From Sphingomonadales bacterium (lineage in GTDB: Bacteria; Pseudomonadota; Alphaproteobacteria; Sphingomonadales; Sphingomonadaceae): DNA of 64,000 bases. A program made the translations under genes and the position numbers. The notes beneath the pieces were generated by a model. The model saw only the letters and a list, made by a program, of their open reading frames with translations. It was not told the origin of the DNA and made no database searches. The stretch lies in assembly GCA_016721875.1 (NCBI GenBank), contig JADKHG010000007.1, positions 70,442 through 134,441 on the forward strand, written 5' to 3'. Positions 1-9,300 of this stretch are shown here, one piece after another. Position 1 is the first letter of the stretch. Each line of letters starts with the position of its first letter.

Positions 1-662
1 TGCCAGTCGGCAAGGGTGCGACATTGCACATCTCGGCTGAAAATGGAGAAACCGCATCGGCCAATCTGGGCAGTGCGACGCTCATCGAAAATGACGATGA
101 CAGCATCCCCGATTTCGCGGCGCGGTTGAACTATGCCGGGACCTTTGGCGAAGTATCCTTCGCTGGTCTGGTCCGGCAATTGTCAGTCGACAATGGTGTG
201 CTGCAGGATGATGCTATGGCCTGGGGCGCAAGCGTTGCGGGCAAGATTTTCCTCGACAAGGCGAAGCGTTATGACCTGCGGCTGATGGCAACCTATGGCA
301 ATGGCATCGGTCGTTATGTCGGCCTGAACTTTGCGCCTGATGCCATCTGGGTGCCGGGTACGGCATCGCTTGAGCGTGTGAAGAATTTCGCTGCTTTTGG
401 CGCATTGCGTCTCGGCTGGACACCCAAATTACGCTCTACGATCATGGCTAGCTATCAGCACGCCAAATATCCGGGCGGCTTCGCTGCGGGCACCTTTAAC
501 GCTTATAACGACACCGCATGGAGCCTTGCAGGCAATCTTTTCTGGTCGCCGGTCAGCAATGTCGATCTGGGCATCGAAATCCGGCGCGGTGAACGCGAGC
601 TTGTCAGCGGCGCATCGGGTCAGCTTGACCGCGTCGAATTTGCCGCGAAATATAGTTTTTAA
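1..662 (+). CDS. DcaP-like outer-membrane porin, C-terminal part (5' end outside window)
   Basis: The reading frame is already open at base 3 and ends at TAA 660-662, so about 219 C-terminal residues are visible and the true start lies left of the window. The piece alternates short polar strands and ends in aromatic F (KYSF), as outer-membrane beta-barrels do for BAM recognition. Segments such as DFAARLNYAG, the glycine- and aromatic-rich strands and the closing FAAKYSF resemble the DcaP family of trimeric porins for dicarboxylic acids and other small organic anions. It sits 24 bp before an MHS-type permease and near propionyl-CoA synthetase, which suggests the outer-membrane step of carboxylate uptake (inference). 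The family call rests on a partial sequence; a generic porin is the alternative. Confidence 0.6.
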   Translation, partial: PVGKGATLHISAENGETASANLGSATLIENDDDSIPDFAARLNYAGTFGEVSFAGLVRQLSVDNGVLQDDAMAWGASVAGKIFLDKAKRYDLRLMATYGNGIGRYVGLNFAPDAIWVPGTASLERVKNFAAFGALRLGWTPKLRSTIMASYQHAKYPGGFAAGTFNAYNDTAWSLAGNLFWSPVSNVDLGIEIRRGERELVSGASGQLDRVEFAAKYSF

Positions 663-686
663 CGAGTTTAAAAAAGGGAGAGTGAA

Positions 687-2405
687 ATGGCTACGACCTA
701 TGACGACATCCCCAAGCATCATGAGGCGACGCAGAGCGAAAAGCTCGTCATCACCGCCTCATCGCTTGGCACGGTATTCGAATGGTACGACTTCTATCTA
801 TACGGCCTGCTGGCTTCGATCATTTCGGCGCAATTTTTCAGCGGCGTAAACGAAACCACCGGTTTCATCTTCGCGCTTGCGGCCTTTGCGGCAGGGTTTG
901 CCGTGCGTCCCTTCGGTGCGATTTTCTTCGGTCGTATCGGTGACCTTGTCGGTCGCAAGAACACCTTTCTTGTGACCATGGGTTTGATGGGCTTGTCGAC
1001 TTTTGTCGTCGGTTTGCTGCCATCCTACGCCTCAATTGGCGTCGCGGCACCGATCATGCTGGTGCTGATGCGTCTGATTCAGGGGCTTGCGCTGGGCGGC
1101 GAATATGGTGGTGCTGCCACCTATGTTGCTGAGCATGCGCCCAATGATAAACGCGGGCTATACACCAGCTTTATCCAGACGACGGCAACACTTGGTCTGT
1201 TTGCGGCGCTGCTGGTGGTGATTGGCACGCGCACATTGATCGGCGAAGAGGCGTTCAAGGATTGGTGCTGGCGTGTGCCATTCCTGGTTTCGATGATCCT
1301 GCTTGCTGTTTCCATGTGGATTCGCATGCAGCTCGCCGAAAGCCCCGTCTTCCAGAAGATGAAAGATGAAGGCACCACTTCAAAGGCACCTTTGACCGAA
1401 GCATTCGGCCAATGGAAAAATGCCAAATGGGTGCTGATTGCGTTGCTCGGTGCAGTCGCTGGTCAGGCCGTTGTCTGGTACACTGGTCAGTTCTATGCGA
1501 TGTTCTTCCTTGAGAAGATCTTGCTGGTGGACGGTGCTACAACCAACATCCTGATCGCATTGGCCCTCGCCATCGGTACGCCCTTTTTCATCTTCTTCGG
1601 CTGGTTGTCGGACAAGATCGGGCGCAAATGGATCATCATGGCGGGCTGTGCGCTGGCTGTGTTGACCTATTTCCCTGCCTTCCACGCTTTGTCCAACGCC
1701 GCCAACCCGGCAATGACCAAGGCAAGCGAATCGGCGCCGGTAACAGTCACCGTCAACGACAATGATTGCTCGCTGCAGTTCGACCCGATCGGCAAGAACA
1801 AGTTCGACAGCAAGAGCTGCGACATTGCCAAATCCTATCTGGCGAAAAACGCAGTTAGCTACACCGTTGTCGATGCCCCAGCCGGAACGATTGCCTCGGT
1901 CAAGATTGGCGACAAGGTCATCACCGCACCCGATCCATCGAAGGTGACCGGTGATGAAAAGGGTGCCGCGATCAAGGCCTTTGGTGGTGAAGTGATCACC
2001 ACGCTGGAAGCAGCAGGCTATCCGGTGAAGGACAATCCTGCGGCGGCGAAAGATCCAAAAGCTGCCAAAAAAATCCTCTATGCCGATCCGGCACAGATCA
2101 ACAAGCCGCTGGTGGTCGCGATCCTGACCTATCTCGTCATATTGGTGACGATGGTTTACGGACCGATTGCAGCCCTTTTGGTCGAGTTGTTCCCCAGCCG
2201 CATCCGCTACACCTCGATGTCGCTGCCCTATCATATCGGCAACGGCTGGTTCGGCGGCTTCCTGCCGACCACGGCCTTCGCGATGGTCGCCGCCACGGGG
2301 GATATCTACTATGGGCTGTGGTATCCGATCTTTGTCGCGGGGCTGACACTGGTGGTGGGCATATTGTTCCTGCCCGAAACCTTCCGTCGCAATATCGACG
2401 ATTAA
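687..2405 (+). CDS. MFS permease, metabolite:H+ symporter (MHS) type, with an inserted periplasmic segment
   Basis: 572 residues. The N-terminal half has the MHS signature FEWYDFYLYG near residue 33 and the MFS loop motif GRIGDLVGRKNTF near residue 85, followed by RLIQGLALGGEYGG. About 12 membrane segments are visible. Between the ninth and tenth, roughly residues 335-472, there is a hydrophilic insert with two cysteines (near 360 and 377) and many K, D and A; the protein then resumes with ILTYLVILVTMVYGP. ProP/ShiA-type relatives are usually 430-450 residues, so the insert explains the extra length. The start at ATG 687 is preceded by GGGAGAG. Family members import carboxylates, betaines or shikimate with protons. 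Context with a DcaP-like porin and prpE favours a short carboxylate, but the substrate is not shown. Confidence 0.85.
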   Translation: MATTYDDIPKHHEATQSEKLVITASSLGTVFEWYDFYLYGLLASIISAQFFSGVNETTGFIFALAAFAAGFAVRPFGAIFFGRIGDLVGRKNTFLVTMGLMGLSTFVVGLLPSYASIGVAAPIMLVLMRLIQGLALGGEYGGAATYVAEHAPNDKRGLYTSFIQTTATLGLFAALLVVIGTRTLIGEEAFKDWCWRVPFLVSMILLAVSMWIRMQLAESPVFQKMKDEGTTSKAPLTEAFGQWKNAKWVLIALLGAVAGQAVVWYTGQFYAMFFLEKILLVDGATTNILIALALAIGTPFFIFFGWLSDKIGRKWIIMAGCALAVLTYFPAFHALSNAANPAMTKASESAPVTVTVNDNDCSLQFDPIGKNKFDSKSCDIAKSYLAKNAVSYTVVDAPAGTIASVKIGDKVITAPDPSKVTGDEKGAAIKAFGGEVITTLEAAGYPVKDNPAAAKDPKAAKKILYADPAQINKPLVVAILTYLVILVTMVYGPIAALLVELFPSRIRYTSMSLPYHIGNGWFGGFLPTTAFAMVAATGDIYYGLWYPIFVAGLTLVVGILFLPETFRRNIDD

Positions 2406-2413
2406 AAACAGCA

Positions 2414-2466
2414 CGCCGCGCCTTTTGATGGAGCAATTTGTTCCTGATCAAGGCGCGGCGCTTTAA
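2414..2466 (+). terminator. Hairpin terminator after the MFS permease
   Basis: CGCCGCGCCTT (2414-2424) is perfectly complementary to AAGGCGCGGCG (2450-2460), with a 25-base loop, followed by a weak T-rich tail CTTTAATT. It separates the permease from the GNAT-prpE pair, so the latter may have its own promoter or rely on read-through. Confidence 0.65.
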
Positions 2467-2507
2467 TTCTGCAAAAGCGCCCCGTCACTCAACGAAGGAG
2501 ACGCAAA

Positions 2508-3013
2508 ATGACCACTACACTCTCCCCCTTTCCACCCGCAGCGGCCTGACGGTCGATGTCCGAGCCGCCACGCCGCAGGACGAAGCCGCGCTTGCGGCTT
2601 TTTTCGATCAAGTCAGCGACGAAGACCGCCGCTTCCGTTTCTTTTCAGCGGCGGAACATGTCAGCCATGACCAATTGGTGCCGCTGATCAGCGCCGATCA
2701 TTATCACAGCGAAAGCTTTCTCGCCTTTGACAAGGGTGAATTGGTCGCCTCCGCTTTGCTCGCCAGCGACTCCAATATGGATACCGCCGAAATCGCGGTT
2801 TCGATCCGTGACGACTATAAAGGCAAGGGCGTTGGCTGGGCATTGCTCGATCTTTTGGGCCGCGAAGCCGAGAAGCGTGGCATCCGGCGGGTGATGGCCA
2901 TCGAAAGCCGCGACAATCACGCCGCGATTGAACTCGAACGCGAAAAAGGCTTCACTCCCTCTCCGATGGATGGTGATCCCACCATGGTGATTTTGAGCAA
3001 GACTTTCAGGTGA
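2508..3013 (+). CDS. GNAT-family N-acetyltransferase, putative acyl-CoA synthetase modifier (frame break near the start)
   Basis: The GNAT fold is clear: a DEAALAAFFDQVSDEDRRFRFF start, acetyl-CoA loop DDYKGKGVGWALLDLLGREA (the Q/RxxGxG/A-type P-loop) and RDNHAAIELEREKGF near the end. The best ribosome site is GAAGGAG before ATG 2508, but that ATG opens a 13-codon frame ending at TGA. The GNAT frame is joined if one C is added to the C5 run near 2526-2530, giving MTTTLSPLSTRSGLTV. The only upstream start in the GNAT frame as it stands is a TTG at 2438, inside a terminator hairpin. The gene ends 4 bp before prpE. GNAT enzymes of the Pat type acylate the catalytic lysine of AMP-forming acyl-CoA synthetases, so this could be a dedicated PrpE regulator (inference). 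Confidence 0.8.
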
Positions 3014-3017
3014 ACGC

Positions 3018-4913
3018 ATGAATACAATGCCGGGGAACGTCGCCTATCAGGTCGCTTTCGACGCCAGTCTATCCGATCCGCAAGCTTTCTGGCTGCAGGC
3101 CGCTGAGGCGATAGACTGGTTTGAAAAGCCGGTCCGTGCTTATGATGAGGCAAAAGGCTGGTTCCCCGGTGCGGTGCTCAACAGCTGCTACAATTGCCTC
3201 GACCGGCATGTCGATGCGGGCAGGGGCGATGCGGCGGCCTTGATCTATGACAGCCCGGTCACCGACACAATCCGCAGTTACAGCTATGCCGAATTGCTGG
3301 AGGAGGTCGGCCGCGTTGCCGCGATGTTCGTCAGCCTTGGCGTGGAGAAGGGCGACCGCGTCGTCATCTATATGCCGATGATCCCCGAAACGCTGTTTGC
3401 GATGCTTGCCTGCGCGCGGCTGGGTGCGGTACATTCGGTGGTGTTCGGGGGATTTGCACCCTTGGAACTTGCCAAGCGCATCGATGATGCCACCCCCAAA
3501 TTGCTTCTGACGACTTCGTGCGGAATCGAAGGTGCGCGGACGATTGCCTATAAGCCGATGGTTGATGAAGCATTGACGCTGGCAACGCAAGCAGTCGACC
3601 ATGTGCTGCTTTTCCAACGCGAGCGGGTTACCGCCGAGATGTCCGCGCCGCGTGACATCGACTGGGCGGAACTGCGCGAGCGAACCGCCGACGCACCAAT
3701 TCCCGCCTGCGCTCCGGTTGCTGCGGACGATCCGCTCTACATCCTCTATACATCTGGCACCACCGGCGTTCCCAAAGGTGTGGTGCGCGAAAATGGCGGC
3801 CATGCGGTCGCGCTCGCCTGGTCGATGGCCAATATATACGGCATTGGTGCGGGTGATCCTTTTTGGGCGGCGTCTGATGTGGGCTGGGTCGTCGGCCACA
3901 GCTATATCGTCTATGCCCCGCTACTCGTCGGTGCGACCACGGTGCTGTTCGAAGGCAAGCCCGTGGGCACGCCCGATCCCGGTACATTTTGGCGGACAAT
4001 CGCGCGGCATAGCGTCAAAAGCTTTTTTACGGCCCCCACCGCGATCCGCGCGGTGCGCAAGGAAGACCCCGAAGCCACTTACCTGAAACAGATCGGCATC
4101 GGCGATTGCCGTGCGATTTTCCTCGCTGGCGAACGCGCAGACCCCGATACCATCGCCTGGCTTGAGGAAAAATCGGGTCTGCCGGTGATCGACCACTGGT
4201 GGCAGACCGAACTCGGCTGGCCGGCCATCGCCAGCTGTTTCGCCCTTGGTGACCTGCGCCGCAAACGCGGCAGCGCGGGCTTTCCGGTACCGGGTTTCGA
4301 ATTTGCGATACTCGATGAGGATGGCAAGCCTGTACCCGACGGCCAAAGCGGCAATGTGACGATCAAGACCCCGCTTGCCCCCGGTGCCTTTCGTACGCTT
4401 TGGAATAACGAAGCAGGCTTTGCCAAGAATTTCGCGAGCTTCCCCGGCTATTATGAAACCGGCGATGCCGGCCATTTTGACGAAGACGGCTTCCTGCACA
4501 TCATGGGCCGCACTGATGATATCATCAACGTCGCTGGCCACCGGCTATCGACCGGGCAGATGGAACAGATCGTTGCCCAGCAGGATGGTGTTGCCGAATG
4601 CGCGGTGATCGGCGCGGATGATCCGATCAAGGCAATGGTACCTATTGCCTTTGTCGTTCCGCGCGCTGGTTTCGAGGACGATGACAGCATGGAGCGCCGC
4701 GTGATCGCCGCCGTGCGCGCCGAACTGGGCGCGGTTGCCGCCCTCAAGACCGCCTATGTGGTCAACCAGCTCCCCAAAACGCGATCCGGCAAAATACTAC
4801 GCAACCTGCTGCGCAAGATTGTCAACGGTGAGAGCATTGACATCCCTCCGACTATTGATGATCCGACGGTCCCGGCAGCGATTGCCGCGAAGGTCGGACG
4901 CGTAATGCTCTAG
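3018..4913 (+). CDS. prpE: Propionyl-CoA synthetase (propionate-CoA ligase, AMP-forming)
   Basis: 631 residues, the usual PrpE length. It activates propionate with ATP and CoA to propionyl-CoA in the cytoplasm. The ACAS N-terminal domain is followed by an AMP-binding domain with the phosphate loop YTSGTTGVPKG near residue 245 and HWWQTELGWP near 395. The C-terminal lid has the A10 motif LPKTRSGKILRN, whose lysine is residue 592. SCGIEGARTIAYKPMVDEA near residue 170 is typical of PrpE rather than acetyl-CoA synthetase. ATG 3018 lies 4 bp after the GNAT gene, so the two are probably cotranscribed. Lysine 592 is the position that protein acyltransferases modify in studied PrpE and Acs proteins (family knowledge). 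No methylcitrate-cycle genes are visible in the window. Confidence 0.92.
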   Translation: MNTMPGNVAYQVAFDASLSDPQAFWLQAAEAIDWFEKPVRAYDEAKGWFPGAVLNSCYNCLDRHVDAGRGDAAALIYDSPVTDTIRSYSYAELLEEVGRVAAMFVSLGVEKGDRVVIYMPMIPETLFAMLACARLGAVHSVVFGGFAPLELAKRIDDATPKLLLTTSCGIEGARTIAYKPMVDEALTLATQAVDHVLLFQRERVTAEMSAPRDIDWAELRERTADAPIPACAPVAADDPLYILYTSGTTGVPKGVVRENGGHAVALAWSMANIYGIGAGDPFWAASDVGWVVGHSYIVYAPLLVGATTVLFEGKPVGTPDPGTFWRTIARHSVKSFFTAPTAIRAVRKEDPEATYLKQIGIGDCRAIFLAGERADPDTIAWLEEKSGLPVIDHWWQTELGWPAIASCFALGDLRRKRGSAGFPVPGFEFAILDEDGKPVPDGQSGNVTIKTPLAPGAFRTLWNNEAGFAKNFASFPGYYETGDAGHFDEDGFLHIMGRTDDIINVAGHRLSTGQMEQIVAQQDGVAECAVIGADDPIKAMVPIAFVVPRAGFEDDDSMERRVIAAVRAELGAVAALKTAYVVNQLPKTRSGKILRNLLRKIVNGESIDIPPTIDDPTVPAAIAAKVGRVML

Positions 4914-5005
4914 GAAGCACTGCATCGTCGCAATATGAGTCGACAAGTCAATTTCACGAATTGTATAACTGTGTCTGTCAAAGGCGACAGAAAAAGGGAT
5001 AATAA

Positions 5006-5644
5006 TTGGAATCGATACCACCGACCCAAACGTTGCAAATTGGCGACGTAGCACCCGTCTTTCAGGCGCGAAGCACGAAAGGCGCTGTAAGCCTTACCGA
5101 TTATCGCGGGAACTGGCTGGTATTGTTCTCGCATCCGGCCGATTTCACACCGGTTTGCACCAGCGAATTTGTTGCAATTGCGGAGCAGCAAAAGCGGTTT
5201 GATGCGATGGATTGCGCTTTGCTCGCCATTTCGGTCGATAGTCTTTTCGCCCATTATGGCTGGATCAAAGCCATTCGCGATCATATTGGGGTCGAGGTTG
5301 GCTTTCCGATCATCGAAGATCCTTCGCAGGTCATTTGCCGCGCATATGGGATGATTAGCGACCGCTCGCAGGATGCGTCGGCGATGCGCAGCAGTTTTTA
5401 TATCGACCCGAACGGCGTCATACGCGCGATCACTAGCTATCCAGCGACCATCGGGCGGTCGGTTGACGAAATGGTGCGAATCGTTGCCGCCTTGCAACGT
5501 GTGGATAAAGGCGATGCCTTGACACCAGAGGGCTGGCTGCCGGGACAATCTATATTGCTGCCGCCACCGGTTGATCCTGCCAGTTTTCAGGCGAGCGCGA
5601 CTGATCCCCTGTGGTTCTACCGGTTGCGAGACGACAAAAAATGA
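5006..5644 (+). CDS. Peroxiredoxin, 1-Cys/Prx6-like
   Basis: 212 residues. AhpC/TSA fold with the peroxidatic motif HPADFTPVCTSEF; the catalytic cysteine is residue 51. No VCP resolving motif is present at the C-terminus, so it groups with Prx6-type (1-Cys) enzymes that reduce hydrogen peroxide and organic hydroperoxides using external thiols. The later cysteines (about 72 and 111) do not sit in known resolving positions. The start is TTG 5006 with an AAAAAGGGA ribosome site. The stop overlaps the next gene (ATGA), implying translational coupling with the ArsR-type regulator. It lies 1 kb from a sulfide-oxidation locus; a role against peroxide or sulfane-sulfur stress is possible but only inferred. 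Confidence 0.85.
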   Translation: MESIPPTQTLQIGDVAPVFQARSTKGAVSLTDYRGNWLVLFSHPADFTPVCTSEFVAIAEQQKRFDAMDCALLAISVDSLFAHYGWIKAIRDHIGVEVGFPIIEDPSQVICRAYGMISDRSQDASAMRSSFYIDPNGVIRAITSYPATIGRSVDEMVRIVAALQRVDKGDALTPEGWLPGQSILLPPPVDPASFQASATDPLWFYRLRDDKK

Positions 5645-6006
5645 ACCGGAAAGACGCTATTCCCAATGATCTTTGCGATGCGCTGAAGGCCATTGGGCAT
5701 GAAACACGATTGGCGCTGCTGGAGATCATCCGGGCCAATCAAGATTGCAATGTAAGCCAGATCGAGATGCTGAGCAAAGTGGGGCAGCCTGCCTTGTCGC
5801 AGCAATTGGCGGTGCTCCGCAAGGCAAGCCTTGTGGAGACACGCCGCCAAGCAAAGCAGATACATTACCGCATTAACGAAGCACGCATGGATGAGATTGC
5901 CGGTTTCATCCGAAAATTTGGTGCGGATGAACAACGCAGCGCCACCCGGTCGGCTCCTGCCCCATCGAGCGGAGTAGCGACCTTCGCGCGCATAGTTCGC
6001 GATTAG
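5641..6006 (+). CDS. ArsR-family winged-helix regulator
   Basis: 121 residues from ATG 5641, which overlaps the peroxiredoxin stop. Winged-helix features are LKAIGHETRLALLEIIR, recognition helix VGQPALSQQLAVLRKASLV and wing ETRRQAKQIHYRI. Cysteines occur at residues 12 and 36 only. The classic ArsR CxC pair is absent, and so is the widely spaced pair of BigR/SqrR, so the inducer is unclear. Being coupled to a peroxiredoxin suggests it regulates that gene in response to a thiol oxidant (inference). It converges with the second ArsR-type gene at 6021-6353, leaving a 14-bp gap. Confidence 0.85.
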   Translation: MNRKDAIPNDLCDALKAIGHETRLALLEIIRANQDCNVSQIEMLSKVGQPALSQQLAVLRKASLVETRRQAKQIHYRINEARMDEIAGFIRKFGADEQRSATRSAPAPSSGVATFARIVRD

Positions 6007-6020
6007 ATTCTGATCCTAGC

Positions 6021-6353
6021 TCAATTGCTTGCCGTCTTGGCGCCTTGCGGGCCAAAGCGATCGCACAGCATATCGATAATCGCCTTGATATCGTCATTGG
6101 CAAGCCGGTAGTAGATGGTGGTGCCGTCGCGACGGGTATCGACGACGCCGCTGCCCCGGATCCGCGCGAGATGTTGCGACACATTTGATTGCGACATGCC
6201 GCTCAGTTCGACCAATTCGTTTACCGGGCACTCGCCATGCTTCATCCGGCACAGCAACAATAGCCGCTGTTCATTGGCGAGCACTTTTAGCAATTCGGCT
6301 GCCTGCGACGCATGTTGCGACAGGGTTTCTATCTGGATGTCTGCAAGGTTCAT
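6021..6353 (-). CDS. BigR/SqrR-type persulfide-responsive ArsR repressor
   Basis: 110 residues from the ATG at 6353, whose A-T-G overlaps the stop of the RND pump gene (ATGA). The winged helix has LLKVLANEQRLLLLCRM, ELSGMSQSNVSQHLARIRGSG and wing DTRRDGTTIYYRL. Cysteines are at 35, 42 and 97. The first lies in LLCRMKHGE and the last in IIDMLCDRFG, matching in place and spacing (62) the pair that forms a tetrasulfide bridge in BigR/SqrR/YgaV repressors (family knowledge). Those proteins release DNA when hydrogen sulfide or persulfide accumulates. It is the last gene of the leftward rhodanese-MFP-RND unit, within a locus rich in sulfide-oxidation genes, so control of the 10.95-11.03 kb divergent promoter is the likely job. 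Confidence 0.8.
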   Translation of the reverse strand: MNLADIQIETLSQHASQAAELLKVLANEQRLLLLCRMKHGECPVNELVELSGMSQSNVSQHLARIRGSGVVDTRRDGTTIYYRLANDDIKAIIDMLCDRFGPQGAKTASN

Positions 6354-9300
6354 GACGATGCCATCTCCATTTGATCGTCGCGTAACACAACATAAATTGC
6401 GGGGATCACCAGCACGGTCAGCAACGTCGATGAGGCAAGTCCAAAGAGCAGCGAGATTGCCAAGCCTTGAAAGATCGGGTCGCTGAGGATCGTCGCTGCG
6501 CCGATCATTGCGGCAGCCGCTGTCAGCACAATGGGCTTGACGCGGATGGTACCGGCTTCGATCAGCACCTGCCTTAACGGCTTGCCCGGTGCCTGCGCGT
6601 GGCGGATGAAATCGACAAGCAGGATCGAGTTGCGCACGATAATCCCGGCGAGCGCAATGAAGCCAATCATTGACGTCGCAGTGAAGGGTGCCTGGAACAG
6701 CATATGGCCCAGTACGATCCCTACCAGCGTCAATGGCACCGGCGTCAGTATGACCAACGGCAGTTTGAAACTGCGAAACTGGGCGACCACCAGAACATAT
6801 ATGCCGAGCAGCGCCACCATGAAAGCCGCTCCCATATCGCGGAATGTCACCCAGGTAATTTCCCATTCGCCGTCCCACAGCACTGTTGGCTTGGCTTCAT
6901 CGGCGGGTTGGCCGTTAAGGCTGACCTCGGGCTTGACCAGTCCCTTTGCCTTCCAGTCAAAAGCATCGATCGCGCGGTTGACCGCAAGCATACCATAGAT
7001 CGGCGCTTCATAATCGCCCGCCAGTTCAGCGAGCACCATGTCCGCCGCGCGCCCGTCGCGGCGGAAAATGGTAGGGCTCCCCTTCGTCTCTTGCGCACTG
7101 ACGACTGCACCCAGTTCGACCAGTCCGCCCGTTGTAGATTGTGCGACAGGGGTCGAAGCCAAAGTTTGCGACCAGGATCGTGCCGATTGCGGCAGGGCAA
7201 TGGTAATCGGCAGGTGTGCGTCCATCGCCACGTGGCACATAGCCGACGGTCTGGCTGCCCAGCAACGCGCCGATGCTGTCGTTGATCTGCCTTTCTGACA
7301 GCCCGTAATAATCGATCCGGTCGCGTTCCGGCACTAGCCGCAATTTGGGTCGTGGATCACCAAAGCTGTTATCGACATCTACAATATAAGGCACCGACTT
7401 GAAGATTTTTTCGAGCTCCACCGCGGTTTTGCGTCGGGTGTCGGCATCGGGGCCGTAAATTTCGGCGAGCAAGGTTGCCATCACCGGCGGTCCGGGCGGG
7501 GTTTCGACCACCTTTATCGATGCGCCGACGGGCAGTTTCAACGCCTTCAGTTTTTCGCGCAGGTCGAGAGCGACATCGTGGCTCGACCGGTCACGCTCGT
7601 CCTTGGGGGCCAGAGTGACCATCACATCGCCCATTTCAGGACGCGCACGCAGGAAATAATGCCGCACCAGGCCGTTGAAGTTGAACGGGGCCGAGGTGCC
7701 GGAATAGGCCTCCATCGACACAGTTTCCGGCAGCGCGCGGGTAAGGGCCGCAACATCTTCCAACACCCGTGCGGTGTTTTCCAATGCGGTGCCCTCGGGC
7801 ATATCAACCACCACCTGCACCTCTGACTTGTTGTCAAAGGGAAGCAACTTCACTGTGACCGCCTTGAAGTAGAACATCGAACAGGCGACCAGCGTCGCCA
7901 TCCCGACCCAGATCAGGAACAGCCGGGCCGATTTGCGTGTGTCGATAATGCGATGCGCGACTTTGGCATAGGCGACACCCAGCTTGCCACCGTCTTCGGC
8001 GTGGCCATGGCTATCCTCGCCGTCGATCACCTTGCGCGCAAAACGGATCATCAACCAAGGGGCGATCACCACTGCGACGAAGAAAGAAAAAACCATTGCT
8101 GCCGAGGCATTGACCGGGATCGGCGCCATATAAGGGCCCATCAGGCCCGAAACGAACAGCATCGGCAGCAAGGCCACAACAACCGTCAGCGTCGCGACGA
8201 TCGTTGGATTGCCGACCTCCGCAACCGCATCAACCGCTGCATCGATCCGGCTGCGGTCGTCCTTCATTGCCCAGTGCCGGGCGATATTCTCGATCATCAC
8301 AATCGCATCATCGACAAGGATGCCGATGGAAAAGATCAAAGCGAACAGACTGACACGGTTGATTGTGAAGCCCATCAGATTGGATGCAAACATGGTGAGC
8401 AGGATGGTGGTCGGGATCACCACCGCAGTCACCGCAGCCTCGCGCCAGCCAATGGCAAAGCCGATCAGCGCAACGATAGAAACAGTCGCCAGTGCCAGAT
8501 GGAACAACAGTTCATTGGCTTTCTCGTTTGCGGTTTCGCCATAATTGCGCGTTACTGCGACATCGACTCCGCCGGGGATCAGGCTGCCTTTAAGCAGTTC
8601 GAGCCGTTCGAGAATCGAGTCAGACAACACCACTGCATTCGCGCCGCTGCGTTTGGCAATGGCCAGGCTAACCGCTGGAGCGCTGTTCCATTTGCCGCCG
8701 CTTTTCGCCCAACGCCACGCCCGTGACTGATCCTCGCGCGGACCTTGGTCGACATTGGCGACATCGCGCAGATAGACCGGCGCACCGCTTGCAGAGCGCA
8801 CCGTCAACAGACCGACTTCCTGCGCAGAGCTCAATGTGCGACCGGCGGAAACCGACACGGCTTTCCCGCCCTCACGGATAGTGCCGACAGGGAAGGAACG
8901 ATTGGCCTGTCCAGCGGACTCGATGACGCTGCCCAATGGTACGCCATATTGGCTGAGCTTGGCGGGATCGGGTTGGATACGGACTTCGTCGGCGCGGCCG
9001 CCGGTGATGAAGGTCAGACCGACATTGTCAACTTTCGCCATTTCGGTGCGCAGTTTCCCGGCCAGTTCATAAAGCGCCTGATCGCTCCATTGCCCCAATG
9101 CACCTGCTTTGGGTGTCAGAGTCAGCACGACAATCGGCACGTCATTGATCCCGCGCACGGTTACTTTGGGCGCGGGGATACCCACCGGGATGCGATCCCA
9201 ATTGGCTTGCAGTTTTTCAGAAATGCGGGTTGCGGCGTCTTCTGGGTCAGAACCGACAAGGAACCGCGCGGTGACCATGACACCATCGTCTTCGGCCTGG

